Assembly: GCF_001507435.1 (NCBI RefSeq)
Contig: NZ_LMWH01000217.1
Span: 1-64,000 of the forward strand
Origin: Streptomyces sp. NRRL F-5122
GTDB taxonomy: Bacteria > Actinomycetota > Actinomycetes > Streptomycetales > Streptomycetaceae
DNA length: 64,000 bases
Direction: 5' to 3'
Below are positions 18,293-27,015 of the stretch, in pieces. A program made the translations under genes and the position numbers. Each line of letters begins with the position of its first letter. Positions within the stretch are counted from its first letter, which is position 1. The notes under the pieces are model-generated. The model was not told where the DNA came from and did not search any database. It saw nothing but the letters and a program-made list of their open reading frames with translations.

Positions 18293-18306
18293 TTTCGATA
18301 TCGAAA
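18293..18306. promoter_or_regulatory. MarR operator palindrome
   Basis: TTTCGATATCGAAA is a perfect 14-base palindrome only 13 bases upstream of the MFS start. A second related half, CCGAAATATAC, lies about 30 bases on toward the regulator. The local AT-richness is striking in this DNA. The site suits repression by the divergent MarR protein. Confidence 0.8.
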
Positions 18307-18372
18307 CTTCGGCAACAAAACATCAGACACCGAAATATACGAGGCTGAAGCGTCACGCCGTATCCTGGAGCC

Positions 18373-18891
18373 ATGGAGCGGATCGCGCCCACGGGGCAGG
18401 ACTGGACGGACGAGCACGTCACCCGCTGGAAGGCGGTGCTGCCCGACCTCGATCCGGACATCGAGGGCGCGGTGACCCGCATGCAGAAGATCACCTCGCA
18501 CCTGAGCAAGGTCCGCGAGCGGTCGCTGGTCAACTGCGATCTGGAACGGCACGAGTTCGACACCCTGCACAAGCTCGCCGCCCGCGCAGGCATGGCCACC
18601 CCGTCCGAGCTTGCCGCCGACCTCGACCTCGCCCCGGCTTCGATCACGGGCCGCCTCGACTCCCTGGAGCGCCGCGGCTTCGTGCGCCGTACACCGTCGA
18701 AGGCAGACCGGCGTCGCGTCGACGTCGAACTGACCGAACCCGGCCGCGCAACCTGGCTGGCTGCGATGGACGTGATCGGCCACGAGGAATATCGGCTGCT
18801 CGACGCCCTCACGCAAGAAGAACGCCGTTCCCTGTCCAACCTGCTGCGCCGCGTCGCACTCGCAGCCGAGGCGGACGACGGTACCTCCTGA
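18373..18891 (+). CDS. MarR-family regulator
   Basis: 172 residues. The winged helix is complete: EFDTLHKLAARAGMATPSEL, LDLAPASITGRLDSLERRGF, and the wing TPSKADRRRVDVELTEPGR with the conserved DRR. The N-terminal 40 residues (WTDEHVTRWKAVLPDLDPDI) form the dimerisation helix of the Streptomyces group that accompanies MFS pumps. It likely binds TTTCGATATCGAAA and controls itself and the divergent exporter. Confidence 0.92.
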   Translation: MERIAPTGQDWTDEHVTRWKAVLPDLDPDIEGAVTRMQKITSHLSKVRERSLVNCDLERHEFDTLHKLAARAGMATPSELAADLDLAPASITGRLDSLERRGFVRRTPSKADRRRVDVELTEPGRATWLAAMDVIGHEEYRLLDALTQEERRSLSNLLRRVALAAEADDGTS

Positions 18892-19706
18892 TGCCGCCTG
18901 CGCCGCGAGCACGGATGCGCCCGCCTCCTCGCTGCCGGAGCCGTCCATGCTCGTAACGCGTCCAGTTCCTGGATCAGTTGGTCGACGAGTTCGTCCAGCG
19001 CCGATTCAGGCATACCGGTCAGCTCCGGGCTTGCGCAGACAACCAGTGCAGGGCTGTGCGGACGGGCCGGGTATTTGGACCTTCCCTGGGAGCTGATGGG
19101 AGCGCCCGTCAGGCAGACCTGCCGTCTCCCGTGGGAACGCCGGGCCTCTTCTCCGGTTCCTGGGCGAACGTCCCCCACGCCCTGTTCGCGGTGGACGCAC
19201 GGACCGGCCCCGCCCTCTGGTCGGCCGGCACCATCGAGGACGCCTTCGCGCGCCCCCCTGGTCTCCAGCCGGAGCAGCGCACCCGCCGGCTCCACCGCCT
19301 CATGAACGCCACGGGGCAGATGCCGGGAACCATGCCGTGCATCGGAGCCGGTCATGAGGATCACCCGTCTTCGAGAATCGGTGCGATCACGGGACTCGCC
19401 TCGCCCCGGTCGCGGTCGGCTATCAATACACCAGCGGCCTGCCCGTACGGGTCACCGCCAAGGAAGCCGCCGACCTCGCCGCCCAGGTATCGGCCGGTGG
19501 ACGCGCGTAACTTGGACGCTGCACTCAAGGAATGGACCGAGTGCAGCTGACCACAGCCGCCGTCCGATGCAGACTCGCTGATCACCACGGCGGCCGCCCT
19601 ATGGGGCGCCGATAAGGACTGCGCGCGAGCACGAGTCAACGGAGACGGCCCCTCAATACCCTGGGTGCTCAACGAGTGACAAGTACCGGCGATAAAGCAG
19701 GGGATC
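18892..19706. other. No convincing gene; possible degraded open frames
   Basis: A plus-strand frame is open from 18978 to 19550. One stretch (GLFSGSWANVPHALFAVDAR, then GTIEDAFARPPGLQPEQRTR) looks weakly protein-like, and another frame later reads VAVGYQYTSGLPVRVTAKEA. Neither is recognised and they do not join in one frame, so the stretch is read as decayed coding DNA. Confidence 0.35.
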
Positions 19707-20249
19707 ATGAGCAGCGAACGCACCTACGGGCCACGAGGACTTCCCGAGGACAAACCCGGCAGCGACCAAGCCGCATCACCTGCTGCCGAGTTGTCAGACG
19801 TCATACTCGTCGTAGCGACGATGACAGCAACGCCGTTCCTGCAGGCGATCTCCACCTACTTCGGGAACGCTCTGGCCAAGGGGATGGGCTCGGGGACGCG
19901 CGAAATCATGCACCGGTTCATTCGTCGACAGGCGCGAGCGAGTCTCGACGATCCTGCCGACGTCGTGGATCTCATCCACCTGCGTACCGAGGACGGGTGG
20001 CTGGTCGAGATGAAGGTAGCCGTCGAACCCGAGGCGCTTGCTCAGCTTCCGGAGCTGTGCGCCGCGGATGCACCGCTCAGCGAGTCCGATCGGCGCCCCG
20101 GCACGACCGCGACGATCCGCTGGGACGGCGACGGCTACTGGATCGCCGCGACGGTACGTGAAGACGGATACCGCGTCGCCTTCACGTGGGATCCAGAGGC
20201 AAAGCAATGGCGGGAGCGTACCTACCGTCGCCCTATTCCCGTCACGTAG
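19707..20249 (+). CDS. Hypothetical protein
   Basis: 180 residues from an ATG behind AGGGGATC. The N-terminal 30 residues are polar and likely disordered. A helix-rich centre (ILVVATMTATPFLQAISTYF) is followed by VDLIHLRTEDGWLVEMKVAV and a C-terminal beta-rich part with IRWDGDGYWIAATVREDGYR and VAFTWDPEAKQW. The centre may be amphipathic or membrane-active. Good RBS and codon bias support a real gene; no family is recognised and neighbours give no clue. Confidence 0.7.
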   Translation: MSSERTYGPRGLPEDKPGSDQAASPAAELSDVILVVATMTATPFLQAISTYFGNALAKGMGSGTREIMHRFIRRQARASLDDPADVVDLIHLRTEDGWLVEMKVAVEPEALAQLPELCAADAPLSESDRRPGTTATIRWDGDGYWIAATVREDGYRVAFTWDPEAKQWRERTYRRPIPVT

Positions 20250-20384
20250 GCGCGATATGAGGGCACGGACTCGCCAGCCGAAGCCTTGGGCTCACCTGGA
20301 CTGCCGTGCAGAAGGAGACGTGCAAACGCCCACTGGGCTCCAGAACCTGGCAGACGGGCCTTTCCATCATTACGGACCGCAAAT

Positions 20385-20570
20385 CTACGACCGTGTGGGT
20401 TGGTTGGCGATCAGCAGAGTGGCATCGGCAGGGCAGAAGCCCAGGCGGCGGTAGATACGAGCGGCGCTCTCCTGCGCATAGGCGAGAAGGACCGTTTGCG
20501 CTCCGTGGTTGCGGGCCTGGGTGAAGAGGGCCGCCGTGACCGCTGCGGCCAGTCCCTGGCAGCGAGCGGT
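20385..20570 (-). pseudogene. GNAT acetyltransferase, C-terminal fragment
   Basis: The frame gives GLAAAVTAALFTQARNHGAQ followed by TVLLAYAQESAARIYRRLGF, the acetyl-CoA-binding loop and final strand of a GNAT (RGxAxAVT..., ARIYRRLGF). The N-terminal half of the domain is missing. Upstream the frame runs into transposase-like text, so the gene was cut by an IS. It should be inactive. Confidence 0.65.
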
Positions 20571-20720
20571 GGGCGTCGGCCATGTCCCCGGGGCCCGGCG
20601 GGTGGTGGCCACGACCAGGCGGGGGTCGGCGTTGATGATGACCTGCACGTTTGCGAAGAACCGGTAGTTGCGGCTCGAGGCGCCGACATTGAGGAGCGGC
20701 TCCCGTCCTGACTCACCCCA
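20571..20720 (-). mobile_element. Transposase remnant (DDE/IS5-like) abutting the GNAT fragment
   Basis: SSRNYRFFANVQVIINADPR, LVVATTRRAPG and, in an adjacent frame, GDMADAH resemble the central DDE segment of Harbinger/IS5-like transposases (NYRFSANVQVIIDADTRLVV...PGxxADAHVW). Only about 50 codons survive. It marks the insertion that truncated the GNAT gene. Confidence 0.5.
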
Positions 20721-20817
20721 AGCAGAGGTCCCACGACGTGGCCGAAACCCGAGGAGAACCTGTCGATCTCCTGCCCCATCAGTTGCCGCACGGACAGCCC
20801 CCTCGTCGCCCGCCCTT

Positions 20818-21450
20818 TCAGGCGTCGCGCTTGACGTGGCGGACCAGCCACATCAGCAGGGCGTCCAGGTCGGCGGCTGCCGACAGGACCCGGTCGACCG
20901 CCTCGGGGGTGTGCAGCCACTCCTCGCAGCCGAGGAGACGGGCAGCGATCAACGAACGGTGGCGCAGCAGGTTCATACGGGAGTGGTCCGTCGGATAGCC
21001 GCGCGGGGGGCGTTTCATCACGTCCCCGGAGATGTCGTAGCCCTTCTTCTGCACGTCCTCGACGATGGAGGACAGTTCGCGGCCGCTCCCCTCGGCGGCG
21101 ACAGCTTTGCGGAACATGTCCACCTGGCCGGGGTCGGGGTACCACCAGGCGCCCTGGATCCGCAGGCCGTCCAGGTCGAACCGGAGGCCGATCTCGATCT
21201 TGCGGCCGAGTCGGATCACCGCGCCCTGGTGCTGCCACCACCAGGAGTTGGTGCGGTAGTGCCAGACGGAGAAGTCCTCGTACCGGGGGTCGGTGTCCGC
21301 GACCTCGTTCAGCAGGGCGATCATCGGCTGCCGGACCAGGCGTTCGCGGTCCGCGCGGTGGCGCTCACGAGTCGCGTGGTTCGGTTCGCCCTGAAGCTGC
21401 CACAACACGTCCATGGCCTGCTCCGGCCAGCCGGTGAACTGTCCGCGCAT
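20818..21450 (-). CDS. DUF2461-like protein
   Basis: 210 residues. The beginning FTGWPEQAMDVLWQLQGEPN, followed by RQPMIALLNEV and FSVWHYRTNSWWWQHQGAV, follows the DUF2461 pattern (FxGWPxEALxFYxxLxxxNxKxWFxxx; RxPMxALLxEL). The family is widespread in actinomycetes and its function is unknown. The protein is Trp-rich in the centre. The start is the ATG at 21450; no strong RBS is visible. Confidence 0.75.
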   Translation of the reverse strand: MRGQFTGWPEQAMDVLWQLQGEPNHATRERHRADRERLVRQPMIALLNEVADTDPRYEDFSVWHYRTNSWWWQHQGAVIRLGRKIEIGLRFDLDGLRIQGAWWYPDPGQVDMFRKAVAAEGSGRELSSIVEDVQKKGYDISGDVMKRPPRGYPTDHSRMNLLRHRSLIAARLLGCEEWLHTPEAVDRVLSAAADLDALLMWLVRHVKRDA

Positions 21451-21876
21451 GCGCGCAGGATACTCGCTGGGCCGGCCCCCGCACTGCGGGACGGATCACG
21501 ACGAGCCGGTCGCGGAGGGCGTCACACGGATCCTCTATGGCAGGTTTTTGTGGCGCATCGCCGCTTGTCCGGCCCGAGGCATCGGCCGGGAGGGACGCAG
21601 ATGGCTGTGCGTCGGCACCTGGCGTGCTGTAAGCCACGGGCGCTTCTCGCGGTCCAAGCACATGGTCGGGGCCACCCCTATCGTCCGGTCACCATCGGCG
21701 TTTCGGCCAACCCGCTCTCGCACTGCGTTCTTGCGGGACAAGGGTCCATGCATCTCGCACTCTCCAGGAGCCCTACAGCACGGGACTTTTCACACCGGCC
21801 GAAAGACATGTGTTCGAAACCAGAGCGGTGTCGTTGAACCCAGCGACACCGCCACAGCCGTTCACAGGGAGCGCCG
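21451..21876. other. Divergent intergenic region, no gene
   Basis: It separates the DUF2461 gene from the transporter operon. No conserved reading frame or clear operator is seen, but the operon promoter should lie in the part near 21800. Confidence 0.4.
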
Positions 21877-23912
21877 TTGACCCACGCCGGACCACGCCGC
21901 GATGCCCCATGCGACGCGAGCACCACAGGGACCGAAGATGGAATCTCCGAAGCGGAACACGAGCTTTACGGGGGTCGGCTTCGCTACGACCAGTCCTACG
22001 TCCGTCATCAAGGCCCGCTGACCCGACTGTCGTTCGGGCATATGGCGGCCGCTCTGCCGCGCATGATGGCCATGGTGCTGCGCACCGGATGGCAGACGGA
22101 TCGGCAGGCCCTGACCGGGGTCGTCGTGGCGCAGCTCGGCCAGGGAGTGACCTCCGCCTGGGGACTGATCGCGGTCAACAGCGTTCTCACGCAGCTGTTC
22201 TCGGACGGGCCGACCGCAGACAAACTACGTCAGGCGCTCCCTGCGTTGATCGTGCTGGGGCTGACCGCAGTGGCGGCGGCACTGCTTTCTGCGTGGTCGA
22301 CGGCGATGTCGGGCCGGCTGGAGCCACAGGTGGAGCGGGCGGTATCCAGCCGGTACTACACGGCCGTCACCCGAGTCGAGGTGGAGGCGACCGAGCGGCC
22401 GGAGATCCAGCGGGTGCTGGAGGCAGGCAAGTTCGGCACCGACTCCGCGCGCAGCATGCTTCGGCTGTCGGTGGGCGTGGGTAACGTGCTCATCGGGATG
22501 GTGGCGGCGGCAGTCGTGCTGGCGTCACTACACTGGGCCTTGCTGCCGATGTTGCTGACGATCGCCCTTCCGAAGGGATGGGGGGCGGTTCGTTCCGCAC
22601 GTCGCGACTACATCTCGCGGTTGAACTGGGTCGACCACCGGCGGGCGATCGCGTCGTTACTGGCCTACCTGACCCGGCCGCACGCCGCCGGGGAGATCCG
22701 TGTGCACGCGGCCGGAACCAAACTCCTGGACAGCTACGAGGAGATGTCGCGGCAGACCGAGGCCGAGCAGCGTCGGTTGGCCCGCGCGCAGGCGTCCACC
22801 GACCTGGTCGCCGGCGGATTCGCCGGTCTGGCGTCACTGGCCTGCTACGGGGTGTTGTGGTGGCTGCTGGCCGGCGGAGGGCTGCCGCTCGCTGTCGGAG
22901 GCACCGCGGTCATCGCGATCCGCACCTCCACCGCACGCCTGACGTCCCTTGTCCAGCAGGTGAACAGGCTGTACGAGGAACTGCTGTTCCTCACCGACAC
23001 CGAGACCGCCATCGAGACGGCCGGCAAGCACGCCATTCCCACGACGGGCACCTCGCTCCCCGCAGAGGTGAACCAAGTGCGAATCGACGACGTGTCGTTC
23101 ACCTATCCGGGGGCCGACGCTCCCGCGCTGAATCGAGTGAGCCTCACGGTCCGCCGGGGCGAAGTGACGGCCCTGGTGGGGCGAACGGCTCCGGCAAGAC
23201 GACCTTGACCAAGGTGCTGGCCGGGCTGCTGCTGCCCACGGAGGGGCAGGTGTGGTGGGAGGACGGGAACGACGGCCGGATCGAGCTGCGAGAGGCCGAC
23301 CGGACCCGTCTCTTCGCCGCGGTCGGTCTGCTTGCCCAGGACTTTCCCCGCTGGGAGATGACGGCCGCCGCGAACGTGGCTATCGGCGCCGGAGATCGCC
23401 CGCGGGACATGGGCCGCGTGCGAGAAGCCGCAGCAGACGCGAACGTACTCACCCTCGTCGAGGGGCTGCCACACGGCTGGAACTCGATCGTCTTCAAGGG
23501 CTACGAGCGCGGTGTACAGCTCTCCGGTGGCCAGTGGCAGAAGCTGGGGACCGCACGCAGCCTCTATCGGCGCGCACCGTTCCTGTTCGTCGACGAGCCG
23601 ACCTCCGCGCTCGACCCGCACGCGGAAATCGCCGCATTCGAAGGGCTGTGGTCCCTGGCCGAACAAGGGCACGCCGTCGTGCTTGTCACCCACCGCCTCG
23701 CCGCGACAGCCAACGCCGACCGCATCTACGTCCTGGACCAGGGGGCCGTGGCCGAGGAGGGCACCCACGACGACCTCATGGCCCACCACGACGGCCTCTA
23801 CCGCGGCATGTTCACCGCACAGGCCGCCCAGTACGGGCTTACCGCCCCTGCGGACGCACCACTGCCTCCAGCCCGGCGCTCCGCGACCTCGGTCCCGAAG
23901 GAAGCCACGTGA
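21877..23912 (+). pseudogene. ABC transporter (fused membrane and ATPase domains), frameshifted
   Basis: A TTG start behind CACAGGGAG opens a membrane domain of about 360 residues with six helices and an ABC exporter layout. It is followed by an ATPase: FTYPGADAPALNRVSLTVRR, then Walker A. Within Walker A the frame breaks: GTGGGGCGAACGGCTCC needs one more G in the run at 23178-23181 to give GANGSGKTT. The following frame is complete to 23912, with signature QLSGGQWQKL and Walker B FLFVDEPTSALDP. If real, the shift leaves a 443-residue product without nucleotide-binding site. As it lies in a G run, a sequencing or assembly error is an alternative. Related full-length proteins export peptides or lipids. 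It heads the Nudix/PCMT operon. Confidence 0.85.
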
Positions 23913-23983
23913 CACATCGTCCGTAGCCGGCCCCCAGGTCGTCCTACCCCTGCGCCGGCCCCCACCGACCGAGAGGTGATGAC

Positions 23984-25468
23984 GTGCCGCCCACCCGTTC
24001 CCACATTCGCGTGACCGTCGAGGCCTACCTGGCCCGGCATGCGCACGAGCGGAAGACCCTCACCGGGCTGCTGTCCGTCCTGGACGGCGCCGACGATCCG
24101 ACCAGCCGCGCCACGCTCCCGGGTCACGTCACCTGCAGCGCGGCTGTCATCGACCGTGAGCGACGCGTCCTGCACATCGGCCACAAGGCCACCGGGCTGC
24201 TACTCGCACCGGGCGGCCACGTCGACGACGACCGGACCCTCCTGGCCGCGGCCTTACGGGAGGTGTGCGAGGAGACCGGCATACTGCCGGCCTGCCTGTG
24301 CCTGACACCGCAGTTCCTCGGCACTCCGATCGACATCGACGTCCACGCCATCGACGCCAACCCCGCGAAGGGCGAGGGCGCGCACCTGCACTTCGACTTC
24401 CGCTTCGCCTTCTACCTCGTGCCCGAGCGGCACCCGCGGCTTTCGTTGCAGGACGCGGAGGTTGCCGGTGCCCAGTGGCTTGAGTTCGCCGACGTCAGGT
24501 CCCCGTCCTTGCGCGCCAAGCTCCTCAACGCCGAAGACCGTGGCCTTGGCGGGCAGCCCGAGCCCGTCAACGCCTCCGCTCTGATCCACGACGGCCATGG
24601 CAGATACCTCCTTCACCTGCGGGATCACCGTGAAGGCGTCTGGGCTCCTGGCACGTTCGCTCTTCTCGGTGGCGGCCGCACGAGCCAGGACACCAGCCTG
24701 GAGGCGACCCTGCGGCGGGAACTGGCCGAGGAGGCGCCAGGCCTGGAGCCAACCGATCTGATGCCGTTCGCCGTGGAGGCAACAACGAGCATCGACGGTC
24801 TCGCGGTGCCCATCCAGGTCTACGCCGGCCGCTGGAGTGGTGACCCCGACTCTGTGGACCTCCGCGAAGGCGTCCTACTGAAATGGTTCACCGTTGACAT
24901 GCTCGACAGGCTCCACCCGAGCCCCGGACTCGGGGAACTGATCCGCCGCCACGCGGCCGAACTCCCCGCACCGGCGGAACAGCCGGACGGTGCCCGTCCA
25001 CTGCCCGGCAACGCCCCGGCGGGGACCGAGTTCCACATCGTCGGTGTCCATCTCCACCTCCAGGACGAGCGAGGCCGGTTCCTCCTCGGCCTGCGTCACC
25101 CCCGATCGACGTTCGCGCCGAGCACCTGGCACTTCCTGGCCGGCCACTGCGAGCGGGAAGCCGCGATCGCCTGTCTGGTGCGGGAGGCGAAAGAAGAGGC
25201 GGGCCTCACCATCGCGCCCGAGGACGTCCAGCTCGTACACACGGTTCACATCGTCGACTCACCCAACGCACAGCCCAGGATCGGCCTCGTCTTCCAGGCC
25301 CGGTCCTGGGCCGGCAACCCCGAAGTACTCGAGCCGGACCGGTGCGTGGAGTGGCGGTGGTGGAATCCGCAGGACCTCCCGGCCGAGGTGGTGCCGTACA
25401 CCCGACAGGCGATCGACGGGATTCTCGATGGGCGCCGCTACTCCGAGATGGGCTGGGGCGAGCGATGA
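23984..25468 (+). CDS. Three tandem Nudix domains in one protein
   Basis: 494 residues from a GTG behind GAGAGGTGATGAC. Nudix domain 1 (about 45-185) has the box GGHVDDDRTLLAAALREVCE followed by ETGI. Domain 2 (about 195-325) has GGGRTSQDTSLEATLRRELA then EEAPGL, with one extra residue before the final Gly. Domain 3 (about 345-490) has GHCEREAAIACLVREAKEEA then GL, one residue short. Only domain 1 keeps near-canonical spacing and uses Asp for the first Glu. Nudix enzymes cleave nucleoside diphosphates linked to another group; domains 2 and 3 may serve as binding modules. The stop overlaps the next ATG, so it is coupled to the methyltransferase. Confidence 0.9.
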   Translation: MPPTRSHIRVTVEAYLARHAHERKTLTGLLSVLDGADDPTSRATLPGHVTCSAAVIDRERRVLHIGHKATGLLLAPGGHVDDDRTLLAAALREVCEETGILPACLCLTPQFLGTPIDIDVHAIDANPAKGEGAHLHFDFRFAFYLVPERHPRLSLQDAEVAGAQWLEFADVRSPSLRAKLLNAEDRGLGGQPEPVNASALIHDGHGRYLLHLRDHREGVWAPGTFALLGGGRTSQDTSLEATLRRELAEEAPGLEPTDLMPFAVEATTSIDGLAVPIQVYAGRWSGDPDSVDLREGVLLKWFTVDMLDRLHPSPGLGELIRRHAAELPAPAEQPDGARPLPGNAPAGTEFHIVGVHLHLQDERGRFLLGLRHPRSTFAPSTWHFLAGHCEREAAIACLVREAKEEAGLTIAPEDVQLVHTVHIVDSPNAQPRIGLVFQARSWAGNPEVLEPDRCVEWRWWNPQDLPAEVVPYTRQAIDGILDGRRYSEMGWGER

Positions 25469-26760
25469 GCACTCTGGAGACGTGCCCCACCGCCGGAGAC
25501 CAGGTACCTGGGCACTCCCCGGGCCGGGACAGCGGTGCCGCGCCGACGGGCGCGGACGCGGATCCGGCAGCCGCGCGGGCGGCGATGGTCGCCCGTCTCG
25601 AGGAGGAAGGGGCTCTGCGGCCGGGTCCGGTCCGCGACGCCCTGCTCATACTGCCCCGTGAGGTGTTGATGCCGCAGGCGTACGTGCGGCGCAGTGCCCC
25701 GGGCGAGGAGCCGCCGCGGTGGGACCTGCTGGACTGGTCGGTGCCGCAGGATCGTCCCGAATTGCTGGCGCTGCTGTACGGCGGGGCCAGCGTACTTGTC
25801 CAGCACGATGGGGAGGCGCTGCTGGGCCGGGCGCACGGGACGCGGTCGGGGGCGTCGATCACGTCGATGTCGACGGTGATGAGCTTGACCGCCGAACTGC
25901 TTGAGGAATTGGATCTGCGCTCCGGTCAGCGCGTGCTGGACGTCGGGACGGGCGCGGGGGTGACCGCCGCGGTGGCCTGCCAGATCTGCGACGACCAGGG
26001 CGTGGTCACCCTTGACCGGGACCGGCACCTCACCGACTCGGCCGCGGCCCGGCTTGCCGACCTCGGCTTCCGGCCGGAGACCGTGTGCGGGTCCGGGGAC
26101 GAGGGGTGCTCCGCGCGGGCGCCGTTCGACCGCATTTTCGTGTCGTACGCGGTGGCGCGTGTGCCGGCTGCCCTCGTCGAGCAGCTTGCCTCCGGGGGCC
26201 GGCTGCTGGCGCACGTCACCAGCACCTCCCCTTCGTGGCCCGCCCTCGCCGTCGTACAGCGCACCACCGGCGGGCGGATCACGGCGGAGCTGCGGGCGGT
26301 GGATTTCGCCCACCGGGCCGGGCACGGCATGGAACGGATCCGGCTCAGCAAGGAGTTCCGGCGGCGCATCGCCACCGACCGGGGCACCTGGACCCAGCGG
26401 AGCATGCTGGCGCCGCCCGCGGACACCGACCGAGGCCTGTGGCTCGCAGTGGACCACCTCCTCGGCGGGCTGGTGCGCGACTTCGGCGCCGAACACCTGG
26501 TGATCGGCGCACCCAGGTGCGGATCGTGGCTGCGGGTCAAGCCGGTGGGGCGCGGTCGCTGGGACGTCACCACCCATGGTCCGCGCGACATCTGGAAGGA
26601 ACTCCAGGACCTGGCCGACAGGTGGCGGGCGGCCGACAGCCCCAGCCGCTACCGCCTCGACTTCGAGCCGAACGGTAGCCAGCGGGCCGCATCGGCGTGC
26701 GGTCGGTTGTCCTGGCTCCTTCCCGCACCCCGCCCGCTCGACGAGGGAGCAACCAGATGA
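25465..26760 (+). CDS. PCMT-like (protein-L-isoaspartate) methyltransferase
   Basis: 431 residues. PREVLMPQAYVRR resembles the PCMT phrase (VPRhxFvP), ITSMSTVMSLTAELLEELDL corresponds to the substrate loop ISaPhmha, and SAM motif I is VLDVGTGAGVTAAVA near residue 155. The C-terminal 170 residues (residues 260-431) are an extension beyond classical PCMT, similar in position to those of methyltransferases from RiPP clusters. Classical PCMT repairs isoaspartate; in RiPP clusters relatives methylate Asp to make isoaspartate or aspartimide. The ATG overlaps the Nudix stop. No precursor peptide with a clear Asp core is recognised nearby, so the role remains open. Confidence 0.85.
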   Translation: MSTLETCPTAGDQVPGHSPGRDSGAAPTGADADPAAARAAMVARLEEEGALRPGPVRDALLILPREVLMPQAYVRRSAPGEEPPRWDLLDWSVPQDRPELLALLYGGASVLVQHDGEALLGRAHGTRSGASITSMSTVMSLTAELLEELDLRSGQRVLDVGTGAGVTAAVACQICDDQGVVTLDRDRHLTDSAAARLADLGFRPETVCGSGDEGCSARAPFDRIFVSYAVARVPAALVEQLASGGRLLAHVTSTSPSWPALAVVQRTTGGRITAELRAVDFAHRAGHGMERIRLSKEFRRRIATDRGTWTQRSMLAPPADTDRGLWLAVDHLLGGLVRDFGAEHLVIGAPRCGSWLRVKPVGRGRWDVTTHGPRDIWKELQDLADRWRAADSPSRYRLDFEPNGSQRAASACGRLSWLLPAPRPLDEGATR

Positions 26761-26970
26761 CCCGTACCGACGTTTCCCTCCCCGGCCCGCCCACGGGAGA
26801 GGAGGCACTGTTGGCTGCGGCCGGCGCCGAGTGCGACCGCTACCGGTTCGACCGGCCCTGCAGCACGATCAAGATGGTCTTCCACGTCGTCCGTCTCACC
26901 GCGGCGCGGAATCGCCCTGAATCCGCGGGAACACGACGGGTCCGCGTACGGCCCCGTCGAACTGCCCTGA
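26757..26970 (+). other. Coupled small open frame of uncertain status
   Basis: The ATG overlaps the methyltransferase stop (ATGA) and reads MTRTDVSLPGPPTGEEALL, then AAAGAECDRYRFDRPCS and TIKMVFHVVRL. The frame stays open far into the next gene, which no real protein would do; a one-base shift near 26900 would end it at 26970 with DGSAYGPVELP. It could be a frameshifted small gene, a decayed fragment, or a small peptide gene. Two Cys are present. I do not recognise it. Confidence 0.35.
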
Positions 26971-27015
26971 CACCGCATCATCACCCCGCCTTTCACGAAC
27001 GACGAGGAGCGATCC

